Shown: positions 41,923 through 49,910 of the stretch, in pieces
How the letters are laid out: the number at the start of each line of letters is the position of its first letter
Numbering within the stretch: the stretch's first letter is position 1
Assembly (NCBI RefSeq): GCF_001426745.1
Contig: NZ_LMFI01000010.1
Location: forward strand, 249,248 to 313,247
Reading direction: 5' to 3'
DNA: 64,000 nucleotides
Origin: Nocardioides sp. Root140
Lineage (GTDB): Bacteria > Actinomycetota > Actinomycetes > Propionibacteriales > Nocardioidaceae
Made by a program: the position numbers and the translations under genes
Notes under the pieces: model-generated
Databases searched by the model: none
The model's input: only the letters and a program-made list of their open reading frames with translations
Told to the model about the DNA's origin: nothing

Positions 41923-42822
41923 TCATTGAGTGCTGAACAGGTCGCCGAGCTCGGAGACTCGCTCGAGGACCTCCTCGAACCGGCACTGCTCCACACCCAA
42001 AGGGTCCCCCGCCCCTGCCTCGATCTCCTCCCACGTGCGCGGAGTCGCGACGTACGGCTTCTCCTTTCCGCGCAGGGAGTACGGCGAGATGGTGGTCTTG
42101 GAGCCCGCGTTCTGCGACCAGTCGAGGAACACCTTGCCCGAGCGGCGCGACTTGGTCATCACCGCGGTCACGAGCTTCGGCTGCTCTGCCTGCAGCTCCT
42201 CCCCGATCTCCTTCGCCAGGCCGGTGGTGCCCTCGGGGTCGAGGTCTCCGGGCAGTGCCGCGTAGAGGTGCAGCCCCTTGCTGCCGCTGGTGACCGGCAG
42301 CGCCTCGAGATCGCGTTCGGCGAGCTTCTCCCGCACCAGCAGGGCGATCTCGCAGCACTCGGCCAGTCCGGCGGGCTCGCCGGGGTCGAGGTCGATGACC
42401 AGGCGGTCGGGGTTGCGAGGGCGGCCGGTGCGGGTCACCGTCCACTGGTGCACGTGCAGCTCGAGGCTGGCCAGGTTGACCAGGTAGGTCAGGGCGGCCA
42501 GCCCGTCGACGACCGGGAAGACCAGCTCGTCGCCGTTGCGCGAGGAGCCGCGCGACCCCGTGGTCGGCACCTTCGCAGTGCGCAGCCAGCTCGGCGCACC
42601 CGCCGGCGCGTTCTTCTCGAAGAACGAGTTCCCCTGCACGCCGTGCGGCCATCTGATCCTGGTGACCGCACGGTCGGCGAGGTGCGGCAGCAGCACCGGG
42701 GCGACCTGGGCGTAGTAGTTGAGCACCTCGCCCTTGGTCGTGCCGGTTGTCGGGTACATCACCTTGTCGAGGTTGCTGATCCGCAGGGTGCGGCCGTCCA
42801 CCTCGGCCCTGATCTCCGTCAT
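41923..42822 (-). CDS. ligD: LigD-type polymerase domain protein (NHEJ primase-polymerase)
   Basis: A 299-aa archaeo-eukaryotic primase-like polymerase, equivalent to the polymerase domain of LigD. It has the metal-binding DLD in LVIDLDPGE, the HLY motif in SGSKGLHLYAAL and a later conserved KTTISPYSLRGKEKPYVATP. It fills gaps, often with ribonucleotides, at double-strand breaks held by Ku. Here it is a separate protein, not fused to ligase or nuclease modules as in mycobacterial LigD. The ATG overlaps the stop of the ligase gene (ATGA), so both are made together. It ends 10 bp from the convergent sugar transferase. Confidence 0.92.
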   Translation of the reverse strand: MTEIRAEVDGRTLRISNLDKVMYPTTGTTKGEVLNYYAQVAPVLLPHLADRAVTRIRWPHGVQGNSFFEKNAPAGAPSWLRTAKVPTTGSRGSSRNGDELVFPVVDGLAALTYLVNLASLELHVHQWTVTRTGRPRNPDRLVIDLDPGEPAGLAECCEIALLVREKLAERDLEALPVTSGSKGLHLYAALPGDLDPEGTTGLAKEIGEELQAEQPKLVTAVMTKSRRSGKVFLDWSQNAGSKTTISPYSLRGKEKPYVATPRTWEEIEAGAGDPLGVEQCRFEEVLERVSELGDLFSTQ

Positions 42823-43748
42823 TGCCCACCCCCGAGCAGGTCGTCGGGGCCGAGGTCGGCCCGCACTCCGATGTACGACGGCTGGCGCAACCGTCCCTGG
42901 GTCCCGAGGCCGAGCGACTCGACGTCGACCACGACGCGGGGCTCGACCCAGTGCGTGCCGGCCGCGTCGACACGCGGGATCTCGTCGACGAACGGGCTGC
43001 GGTCGGCGGCCAGGGGCTCGAGCAGCTCCTTGAGCATCGGCCCCACCTTGCCGGCGATGCCGCTGCCCACACGGCCCCGGAACACGAGACCCTCGGCCGT
43101 CGGCTCGCCCACGAGGATCGCACCGAGCCGCTGCTGCGAACCCGTCTCGTGGCGCCACCCGCAGATCACCCACGACGTGCGCAGGCGATGTGGGAACTTC
43201 AGCCAGTGCGGGCTGCGCACGCCGAACTCGTAGCGCGAGGACAGCCGCTTGCTGACCACACCCTCGAGGCCCTGGGCCCTGGTCGCCTCGAGCAGCATGG
43301 CGCCGTCGTCGTACACCTCGGGCACGTGCCACGACTCCCCCGCGAACCCGAGCGACACCAGGATCTCGCGGCGCTCGGAGAGCGGTTCCCGCGAGAGGTC
43401 GCGGCCGTCGAGGCGCACGATGTCGAAGGCCAGGAAGGTCACCGGCCGGGTGGTCGCCAACCGTGCCGCACGCCGCGCGTCGCGCACGTGCATGCGCTCG
43501 GCCAGGGCCCCGAAGCTGGGACGACCGTCCTCGAGGGCGATCACCTCGCCGTCCAGGAGCAGGTCGCGGCCGGCCATGCCGAGCAGCTCGGGGTAGCTCG
43601 CGGTCACGTCGTTCTCCGCGCGACTGGTCAGGCGCACGCCCTCCCCGGAGACGTCCGCGAGGACCCGCATTCCGTCCCATTTCACCTCGTGCACCCAGGC
43701 GTCCCCGGTCGGGACGTGGAGACCTCGGGTGGCCAACATCGGTCGCAT
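42819..43748 (-). CDS. ATP-dependent DNA ligase (NHEJ)
   Basis: A 309-aa ATP-dependent ligase with the adenylated lysine in EVKWDGMR, then LDGEVIALEDGRPSFGAL (motif III region), EGVVSKR (motif IV) and WLKFP (motif V). The OB-fold domain extends to the C-terminus, matching the LigD ligase domain or LigC. I start at the ATG at 43748 after AAGGA; an alternative ATG is three codons upstream, and the longer frame would run through the ku gene on the other strand. It is divergent from ku with a 27-bp gap, so the whole end-joining set is controlled from one tiny promoter region. Confidence 0.92.
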   Translation of the reverse strand: MRPMLATRGLHVPTGDAWVHEVKWDGMRVLADVSGEGVRLTSRAENDVTASYPELLGMAGRDLLLDGEVIALEDGRPSFGALAERMHVRDARRAARLATTRPVTFLAFDIVRLDGRDLSREPLSERREILVSLGFAGESWHVPEVYDDGAMLLEATRAQGLEGVVSKRLSSRYEFGVRSPHWLKFPHRLRTSWVICGWRHETGSQQRLGAILVGEPTAEGLVFRGRVGSGIAGKVGPMLKELLEPLAADRSPFVDEIPRVDAAGTHWVEPRVVVDVESLGLGTQGRLRQPSYIGVRADLGPDDLLGGGQ

Positions 43749-43775
43749 GTCCCACATCCTTGCAATACTGGTGGC

Positions 43776-44699
43776 ATGCGCGCGATCTGGAAGGGTGCGG
43801 TGTCGTTCGGCCTCGTGTCCGTACCCGTGAAGTTGTACTCCGCCACCGAGAGCCACGACGTGTCGTTCCGTCAGGTTCATGCCAAGGACGGCGGACGCAT
43901 CAAGTACCAACGCGTCTGCGCCATCGACGGTGAGGAGGTGGCCTACGCCGACATCGCCAAGGGCTACGAGACCGAGGACGGCGAGATGGTGATCCTCACC
44001 GACGACGACATGGCCGAGCTGCCGTCGACGTCGTCGCGTGAGATCTCGGTCGAGAAGTTCGTGCCGAGCAACCAGATCGACCCGATGCTGTTCGAGAAGT
44101 CCTACTACCTCGAACCGGAGAAGACCGGGGCGAAGCCCTACGCGTTGCTGCGCCAGGCCCTTCTCGAGGCCGACCGGATGGCCGTGGTCACCGTGGCCCT
44201 GCGGCAGCGTACGTCGGTCGCCGTGCTCCGCGTCCGTGACGACGTGATCGTCCTGCAGACCATGATGTGGCCCGACGAGATCCGCACGCCCGACTTCACG
44301 ATCGACTCCGGCGAGGTCAAGGACAGCGAGGTCAAGATGGCCGAGATGCTGGTCGAGACCCTGGCCGGCGACTTCGACCCCTCGGAGTTCGAGGACGACT
44401 ACGCCGGCGCCGTCGAGTCCCTGGTGAAGAGCAAGATCGAGGGCGGGGAGATCCAGCGCACGCCCACCGCCACCAAGTCCTCCGGCGAGGTGGTCGACCT
44501 GCTGGCCGCGCTGCAGAAGTCGGTGGCAGCGGCCAAGGAGGCCCGTGGGGAGGACGCTGACGACGCTCCCGCGAAGAAGTCCGCCCCGGCCGCGAAGGCA
44601 CCCGCCAAGAAGGCGGCAGCAAAGAAGTCCACGGCCAAGAAGACCGCCACGAAGAAGTCCCCGGCGAAGAAGTCGGCGCCCAAGAAGAAGGCCAGCTGA
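43776..44699 (+). CDS. ku: Ku protein (non-homologous end joining)
   Basis: A 307-aa bacterial Ku homologue, starting RAIWKGAVSFGLVSVPVKLY, the strongly conserved beta-barrel entry. It forms a homodimer ring that threads onto broken DNA ends and recruits LigD enzymes. The core (about 1-255) is followed by a lysine/alanine/proline-rich tail of repeated AKK units (KKAAAKKSTAKKTATKKS), which binds DNA in actinobacterial Ku proteins. The ATG at 43776 is only 27 bp from the divergent ligase start, so the leader must be very short or absent. A hairpin follows the gene. Confidence 0.96.
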   Translation: MRAIWKGAVSFGLVSVPVKLYSATESHDVSFRQVHAKDGGRIKYQRVCAIDGEEVAYADIAKGYETEDGEMVILTDDDMAELPSTSSREISVEKFVPSNQIDPMLFEKSYYLEPEKTGAKPYALLRQALLEADRMAVVTVALRQRTSVAVLRVRDDVIVLQTMMWPDEIRTPDFTIDSGEVKDSEVKMAEMLVETLAGDFDPSEFEDDYAGAVESLVKSKIEGGEIQRTPTATKSSGEVVDLLAALQKSVAAAKEARGEDADDAPAKKSAPAAKAPAKKAAAKKSTAKKTATKKSPAKKSAPKKKAS

Positions 44700-44720
44700 G
44701 CCTCGTCGCCCCGCCTACCC

Positions 44721-44740
44721 CAGTGTTCGACCGAACGCTG
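44721..44740 (+). terminator. probable terminator after ku
   Basis: CAGTGTTCG-AC-CGAACGCTG makes a 9-bp stem (one G-U pair) beginning 21 bases after the ku stop. The two-base loop means the inner pairs probably open. No T-run follows. Confidence 0.45.
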
Positions 44741-44817
44741 GTCAGCCCCCTCGCCCATGGTTAGTGTCGACGTGTCGTGCTGTCCGGCACGGCGCTACGG
44801 GGATAAGGACATGGGGA

Positions 44818-45492
44818 ATGAACACCTGTGGGGGTGTTTCCCAGACCATGCAGGCACGGCTGAGGCTGGCCGAGGCGCGGGTCCGGGAATACGAAGAGAC
44901 GATTCATGAGATGGGCGGCACGATCGCGGGGGTCAATGCGGCCGCACGCCTGCTCCTGACGCACGGGGGCGACCTGGGTGAGGACCAGGCGCGCACCCTG
45001 GAGACGATGCTCAGCTCCGAGCTGGGTCGCCTCGACAGGTTGCTCTCCGACGCGCGGGACGGCTCCGTGTGCGTGCTCGACCTCGACGAGCTGCTGCTGC
45101 CGCTGGTCACGGTCCGGCGCCTCCTCGGCCACACCGTCGAGTGGCAGGCCAGCGATCTCCGGGCGATCGGGGACACCGACGGCCTGTCGGAGGCGGTCAA
45201 CATCCTCCTGACCAACGCGGTGAGGCACGGCAAGGGTGCGCCGATCACTGTCGCCGTCGAGGAGGTGGGCGACGTCATCACGATCGCGGTCTCCGACGAC
45301 GGGCCCGGAGTTGCCCCGGAGATCCGCGCCGACGTCTTCCGACGCGGCGTACGCAGCGACAACTCCGACGGCCAGGGCCTGGGCCTCTACCTGGCGCGCG
45401 AGCGCATGACGGCGCAGGGCGGCACCCTCGAACTGGCCGACACTCCGGTGGGCGCGTGCTTCGTGGTCACCCTCGCCGCGCACCGGCCGTAG
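44818..45492 (+). CDS. short soluble histidine kinase-like ATPase
   Basis: A 224-aa protein without transmembrane or sensor domains. A coiled helical start (RLRLAEARVREYEETIHEMG) carries a possible phosphoacceptor His in TIHEMGGTIAGVN, followed by a complete ATPase domain: N box TNAVRHGKG, G1 SDDGPGVAP, and GQGLGLYLARERM. It closely resembles the catalytic half of the membrane kinase at 38126 (both contain RGVRS then GLGLYLAR), so the two are paralogues. The ATG is preceded by GGGGA. No response regulator is adjacent; it may act on one of the LuxR-type regulators at 36937 or 39565. The last 26 bases overlap the convergent SDR gene. Confidence 0.82.
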   Translation: MNTCGGVSQTMQARLRLAEARVREYEETIHEMGGTIAGVNAAARLLLTHGGDLGEDQARTLETMLSSELGRLDRLLSDARDGSVCVLDLDELLLPLVTVRRLLGHTVEWQASDLRAIGDTDGLSEAVNILLTNAVRHGKGAPITVAVEEVGDVITIAVSDDGPGVAPEIRADVFRRGVRSDNSDGQGLGLYLARERMTAQGGTLELADTPVGACFVVTLAAHRP

Positions 45493-46348
45493 CCGCCTGC
45501 GAGTCCGGGAACCTCTGGTCGAAGCGGGCGAAGGCAAGGTCCATCAGCCGTGGCGCGACAAGGTTCATCACCTCTGACACGGCGCCCGCCAGGGTGTTGA
45601 CGGTCAGCGGGCGGTCCTCGAGCGCCCGCACGACCTTGGCGGCGGCCTGCTCCGGTGACTCGGAGCGGGCGTCGGCGTACGCCTCGGTGGGCGCCACCAT
45701 GGGCGTCCGCACCAGCGCCATGCGGATGTTGGTGAACGTCACGTTGTCGTCCCACGCCTCGCGGCCGGCGATGCGGGAGAACGTGTCGAGGGCGGTCTTG
45801 GAGGCGATGTACGCCGCGAACTTCGGGGCCTTGACCTGCACTCCCCACGTCACGATGTTCACCACGTGGCCGAACTGCTGCTCGCGCATGGCGGGCAGCA
45901 GGCCGAGGATCAGCCGGACCGGGCCGAAGTAGTTGATCGCCATGGTGCGTTCGAAGTCGTGCATGCGGTCGTAGGACAGGGCCAGCGACCGACGGATCGA
46001 CCGGCCGGCGTTGTTGACCAGGTAGTCGATCGCGCCGTGCTCCGCGAGCAGGGACGCGATGAGCGCGTCGACGGCGTCGCCGTCAGTGAGGTCGACCGCG
46101 TGGGCGGTCGCCCGGCCACCCTCGGCGGCGATCGCATCGACCACGCGCCGCAGCTCGTCGGCCCGCCGGGCCACCAGGACCACGTGGGCTCCGCACCGCG
46201 CCACGGCGTACGCCGTCGCCTCCCCGATGCCGGACGACGCACCGGTGATCAGGACGGTGTGGTCGCGCAGCGGGCTGTCGGTGGCGCTGCGCCGTCGTAG
46301 GACGTGGCGGCGCAGCAGGGCGCCCGGGGTCTGCAACAGCAAGTTCAC
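45467..46348 (-). CDS. short-chain dehydrogenase/reductase
   Basis: A 293-aa SDR with the nucleotide motif TVLITGASSGIGEAT, VNNAGRS, and the YxxxK motif in AAYIASK. The catalytic serine, normally 13 residues before the tyrosine, is a threonine here (NIVTWGVQ). An R-rich N-terminus and a C-terminal extension (VMNLVAPRLMDLAFARFDQ) resemble the SDR domain of actinobacterial acyl-CoA/fatty aldehyde reductases. It lies nine bases after the ABC permease gene and is probably the third gene of that operon. The GTG start has no clear ribosome site. Substrate unknown, probably a lipid aldehyde or ketone. Confidence 0.88.
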   Translation of the reverse strand: MNLLLQTPGALLRRHVLRRRSATDSPLRDHTVLITGASSGIGEATAYAVARCGAHVVLVARRADELRRVVDAIAAEGGRATAHAVDLTDGDAVDALIASLLAEHGAIDYLVNNAGRSIRRSLALSYDRMHDFERTMAINYFGPVRLILGLLPAMREQQFGHVVNIVTWGVQVKAPKFAAYIASKTALDTFSRIAGREAWDDNVTFTNIRMALVRTPMVAPTEAYADARSESPEQAAAKVVRALEDRPLTVNTLAGAVSEVMNLVAPRLMDLAFARFDQRFPDSQAATAGARRG

Positions 46349-46357
46349 CAGTGCAGG

Positions 46358-47419
46358 CTAGACCGTCTCCCAGCGGAACAGCTTCACGGCCACCAGCCCG
46401 ATCACCGCGGTGAAGGCGAGCAGGATGCCGGCCACCGGCAGCGCCGCAGCCAGGCCCTCGCCGCGCACCATCACGTCGAGCATGCCGTCGTTGAGATGTC
46501 GCAGGGGCAGCAGCTTCGAGAGGAACTGCAACCAGCCGGGCGCGCCGTCCAGTGGGAAGAACGACCCACTCAGGAAGGCCATCGGCATCACGAAGAAGTT
46601 GGCCAGGTTGACCGCGCCCTCCGTGGTCTTGGCCAACGCACCGGCCAGCAGGCCGAGCGCCATGAAGCACAGGGTTCCGCAGATGATCAGCGGGATCGCG
46701 AGCCACCAGTTGCCGGTCAGCTTCAGGCCGAACGCGCCCGCACCCAGTCCGAGGAAGATCGCCATCTGCACCAGGGCGACCGCCACCGTCACGAAGATGC
46801 GGGCGCCCACGATCGACCCGGTCCTCACCGGCGCGAGCTGGAGCCGACGCAGCAGCTTGCTCTGCCGCCAGCCCTGCAGGGTCGCCGCGGCGCCGAACGC
46901 CGCGCTCATCGCGATCGCCCACCCGAGGAGCCCGGGCGTGACGAACTGGATCGTGGTCAGCGAGTCGTCCTCGACCGCCTCCGCCCGGAAGGAGAACTTC
47001 GGCTCCTGGCCGCTGGCCCGGACGTTCGCGGCGTCCACGAAGGCGCTCAGGGTGCCCGCCGTCGTCGCGGCCCGCACCTGGTCGGTCTGCGTGTAGTGGG
47101 CGATCAGCTCGTCGCCCCTCATCTCGACCGCGGCGTCGGCGTCGCCCTTGCGCACCTCGTCGAGCGCGTCGCCCCGGTCGTCGACCTTCTTCACGTCGAA
47201 CGAGTCGTCGAAGGCCTTGCGGGCGTCGGCCGGCAGGTCGTCGATCAGCGAGACGTCACCGATCTGGAGCAACTCCGCCTTCGGGGTGTCCTCGTCGTTG
47301 AAGATGCCCCCGAAGAGCACCAGGAACATCAGCGGGAAGATGATCGCGAAGAACACCGACGCCTTGTCGCGGAAGAATCCCTTGGCGATCGCGATCGAGA
47401 GGGCCTTGAAGGCGTTCAT
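46358..47419 (-). CDS. ABC-2 type exporter permease
   Basis: A 353-aa permease. One N-terminal membrane helix (ASVFFAIIFPLMFLVLFGGIF) is followed by a large extracytoplasmic domain (about residues 45-165) and five C-terminal helices, the ABC2_membrane_3 layout. The gene overlaps the ATPase gene by ATGA. Such ATPase/permease pairs export drugs, lipids or peptides; the SDR gene downstream hints at a lipid-related substrate, but this is speculative. Confidence 0.9.
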   Translation of the reverse strand: MNAFKALSIAIAKGFFRDKASVFFAIIFPLMFLVLFGGIFNDEDTPKAELLQIGDVSLIDDLPADARKAFDDSFDVKKVDDRGDALDEVRKGDADAAVEMRGDELIAHYTQTDQVRAATTAGTLSAFVDAANVRASGQEPKFSFRAEAVEDDSLTTIQFVTPGLLGWAIAMSAAFGAAATLQGWRQSKLLRRLQLAPVRTGSIVGARIFVTVAVALVQMAIFLGLGAGAFGLKLTGNWWLAIPLIICGTLCFMALGLLAGALAKTTEGAVNLANFFVMPMAFLSGSFFPLDGAPGWLQFLSKLLPLRHLNDGMLDVMVRGEGLAAALPVAGILLAFTAVIGLVAVKLFRWETV

Positions 47420-48315
47420 GCTCGATACTCCCGCCCGGTGAGGTCCAGGAAGACGTCCTCCAGGGTGGCACCGCGCACCTGCAGTCCCTCGAGGGCGTCC
47501 TGCCCGGCCAGCGCCGTCAGCACGGCCGACGGTTGCTGGGTCGTGAGCACCACCGACGACTGGTCTCCGTCGACGTGGTCCACCCCGGGCAGAGCCCGGG
47601 CCGCATCGTGCGCGAGCAGGTGGGCGGCGACGCTGATCCGCACCGGTGCGTCCAGGCCGCGGATCAGCTCGGCCGGGGTGTCGAGCTCGAGGATCCGGCC
47701 GCGGTCCATGATCCCGACCCGGTCGCAGAGCACCTCGGCCTCGTCCATGTAGTGCGTGGTCAGCACGACGGTGCGACCCGACTCGTTGAGCCCGGCGAGC
47801 AGGTCCCAGAGGTTGCGGCGGGCCTGCGGGTCGAGCGATGCGGTCGGCTCGTCGAGGAACACCACGTCGGGCTCGTGCACCAGCGCGCAGGCGATCGAGA
47901 GCCGTTGTGCCTGGCCGCCGGAGAGGTTCTCGGTGCGGGTGTCGGCCTTGTCGGTGAGCCCGACCCGCTCGAGCCAGTCGTCGGCCTGTGCCGTCGAGAC
48001 GTCGTACATCGCGGCGAAGGTGTGCAGCTGCTCGCGGGCGGTCAGCCGCTCGAAGAACGCGGACGCCTGAAGTTGTACGCCGATCCGCGGCAGCAGCGCG
48101 GAGTTGCGCGGCCAGGGGCTCGCCCCCAGCAACCGGACCGACCCCGAGTGCGGCTTGCGCAGGCCCTCCATCATCTCGAGGGTCGTCGTCTTGCCCGCCC
48201 CGTTCGGCCCGAGGATGCCGAAGAACTCGCCCTCGGCCACCTCGAAGCTCACCCCGTCCACGGCCTTCAGGTCCCCGTAGACCATCGTCAGGTCAGTGAC
48301 CTCGATAGCTGCCAT
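47416..48315 (-). CDS. ABC exporter ATP-binding protein
   Basis: A 299-aa ATPase of the DrrA/CcmA type. Walker A is GPNGAGKTT, the signature is LSGGQAQR, Walker B is VVFLDEPTASLD and the H-loop is TTHYMDEAE. The C-terminal extension (about 225-299) is normal for this group. Start choice is uncertain: ATG 48315 gives the standard MAAIEVTDLT start, whereas ATG 48348 has a perfect GGAGG at five-base spacing but lies inside a 47-bp hairpin. I favour 48315. It drives the permease encoded by the overlapping next gene. Confidence 0.9.
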   Translation of the reverse strand: MAAIEVTDLTMVYGDLKAVDGVSFEVAEGEFFGILGPNGAGKTTTLEMMEGLRKPHSGSVRLLGASPWPRNSALLPRIGVQLQASAFFERLTAREQLHTFAAMYDVSTAQADDWLERVGLTDKADTRTENLSGGQAQRLSIACALVHEPDVVFLDEPTASLDPQARRNLWDLLAGLNESGRTVVLTTHYMDEAEVLCDRVGIMDRGRILELDTPAELIRGLDAPVRISVAAHLLAHDAARALPGVDHVDGDQSSVVLTTQQPSAVLTALAGQDALEGLQVRGATLEDVFLDLTGREYRA

Positions 48316-48330
48316 GCGGCCTGACGCTAG

Positions 48331-48377
48331 CGGGCCCGAAACTGTCATTGCATCCTCCAATGACCGTGTCGGGCCCG
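48331..48377 (-). terminator. 47-bp near-perfect hairpin between phoA and the ABC operon
   Basis: Two 20-base arms match at 18 of 20 positions around a 7-base loop. On the minus strand the stem starts CGGGCCCGACACGGTCATTG and the loop is GAGGATG, so a GGAGG ribosome site sits at the loop and an in-frame ATG (48348) in the descending arm. It begins 24 bases after the phoA stop, which fits a terminator, but it could also control translation of the ABC operon. Confidence 0.7.
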
Positions 48378-48401
48378 CCGTGCGCGAGACGCTGGTGCCA
48401 A

Positions 48402-49802
48402 TCAGTGCCGACGCTTGCCCTCGAGTGCGTGGCGGATGGTGAAGTAGGTGTCGGTCTGGTCGGTCAGGCCGGACACGTTCGCCGAGCCCGGGCCGTACGC
48501 CGCGATCCGCAGCTGCGCACCGGTGTGGGACATCGATCCAGGAGTGTCGGAGGTGGCGTAGTTGATCGTCATCGGCTGGCCGTCCGCGGTGACCAGGTTC
48601 GCGGTCAGGCCGGGCGTGACGGCATTGGCCTCGATGATCTGGCTGGTGTGCGCGTGGTCGGCGGTGACGATGACCAGGGTGTTGCCGTCGGCCTTCGCGA
48701 ACTCGAGGGCCTTCTGCACGGCCTCGTCGAGGTCGACGGTCTCACCGATCTGGCCACACGCGTTGGCACCGTGGTCCTCCTTGTCGATGCTCGCGCCCTC
48801 GACCTGGAGGAAGAAGCCGTTCCTGTTGTCCAGCAGGTCGATCGCCTTCTCGGTCATCTGCGCGAGGTTCGGCTGGGTGGCCGGGCGGTCGGGGTTGTCG
48901 GTGCACTCGACCGGAGCGCCGGTGCCGCCGTGTGCCGCGATCGGGCCCTTGTAGCGGACCGGCATGTTGCCGTCGGCGAACAGTCCGAGCACCGGCTTCT
49001 CCTGGTCGGCGGCGCGGACACCCTCGAGGGCGTCGGCGTCCTCGACCACCTGGTAGCCGCGCTCCTGGGCCTGGGCGAGCAGCGTCTTGCCGGCGTACTC
49101 GCCGACCGTGGCCTGCTTGGTGAACGAGGTCTTGCCGCCACCGAGGGTGACGTCGGCCCGGGTCTCGATGAGCTGCTCGGTGATCGACCCCTTGCCTCCG
49201 TTCTCCTTGGCGTTCGTGGGGCACTGGGCCAGCGTCGAGGCCGGGTCGTAGCACTTGCGCCCGGTGACGTGGGAGGCCAGCACGGCCGGCGTCGCGTCCT
49301 GGAGCTCGGCGGTGCTGACGTTGCCGGTCTTCAGGCCCTGGTCCTTGGCCCACTCCAGGATGGTCTCCTGGTCCTTGCCGTAGGTGTCGACGGAGATCGC
49401 GCCGTCGTACGTCTTCGTGCCGGTGGCCCACGCGCTGCCGGTCGCGGCGGAGTCGGGCACGTAGTCGATCCTGGTCGTGCCCTTCTGCAGGGAGTAGGTC
49501 GTGTAGCTGCCCGTGACGGGGAGGGCGTCGATGCCCGCGAACTGCCCGGCGGCGCCTTCTGCGTAGTTGCGGGCGACGGTGATCTCCGAGTCCCCCATGC
49601 CGTCACCGATGAGCAGGATGACGTTCTTTGCCTTGGCCTTCTTCTTGACCTCCGCCTTCAACGCGGCGGCCTTGTCGCCCGTGTTGCGCTGGGCGGCGCC
49701 GTGCTGGCTGAGGTCGGTGCCGTCAGCGTAGGTCGCGCTCGCACCGAGTGCGAGGGCACCGATCGCGAGCGGAATCATGAGACGCCGTGAGGGCAGTCGC
49801 AT
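48402..49802 (-). CDS. phoA: alkaline phosphatase
   Basis: A 466-aa secreted phosphomonoesterase of the PhoA family. A signal peptide ([21 protein letters not shown]) leads to the metal-site start [20 protein letters not shown]. The nucleophilic serine is in [14 protein letters not shown], with later metal ligands in [26 protein letters not shown] and the final SMSHTGAQL. It releases phosphate from organic esters outside the cell and is normally induced by phosphate starvation. The ATG follows an upstream GAGG. A Pho box was not identified in the 108-bp upstream region, which is dominated by a terminator hairpin. Confidence 0.94.
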   Translation of the reverse strand: MRLPSRRLMIPLAIGALALGASATYADGTDLSQHGAAQRNTGDKAAALKAEVKKKAKAKNVILLIGDGMGDSEITVARNYAEGAAGQFAGIDALPVTGSYTTYSLQKGTTRIDYVPDSAATGSAWATGTKTYDGAISVDTYGKDQETILEWAKDQGLKTGNVSTAELQDATPAVLASHVTGRKCYDPASTLAQCPTNAKENGGKGSITEQLIETRADVTLGGGKTSFTKQATVGEYAGKTLLAQAQERGYQVVEDADALEGVRAADQEKPVLGLFADGNMPVRYKGPIAAHGGTGAPVECTDNPDRPATQPNLAQMTEKAIDLLDNRNGFFLQVEGASIDKEDHGANACGQIGETVDLDEAVQKALEFAKADGNTLVIVTADHAHTSQIIEANAVTPGLTANLVTADGQPMTINYATSDTPGSMSHTGAQLRIAAYGPGSANVSGLTDQTDTYFTIRHALEGKRRH

Positions 49803-49823
49803 CGTGGGTTACCTCCGAGGTGT

Positions 49824-49851
49824 CAGGGGCGCAGCAGATGTCGCGCCCCTG
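49824..49851 (-). terminator. terminator hairpin between glutamate dehydrogenase and phoA
   Basis: CAGGGGCGC-AGCAGATGTC-GCGCCCCTG is a 9-bp perfect GC-rich stem with a 10-base loop; the outer TG(T/A)CA bases nearly extend it. It lies 60 bases after the glutamate dehydrogenase stop and just before phoA. Confidence 0.6.
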
Positions 49852-49910
49852 TCACGCAACCGGAGACGACCGACCACTCGGCGTACCGACGGCAACCACG
49901 AGGTGAAGAC

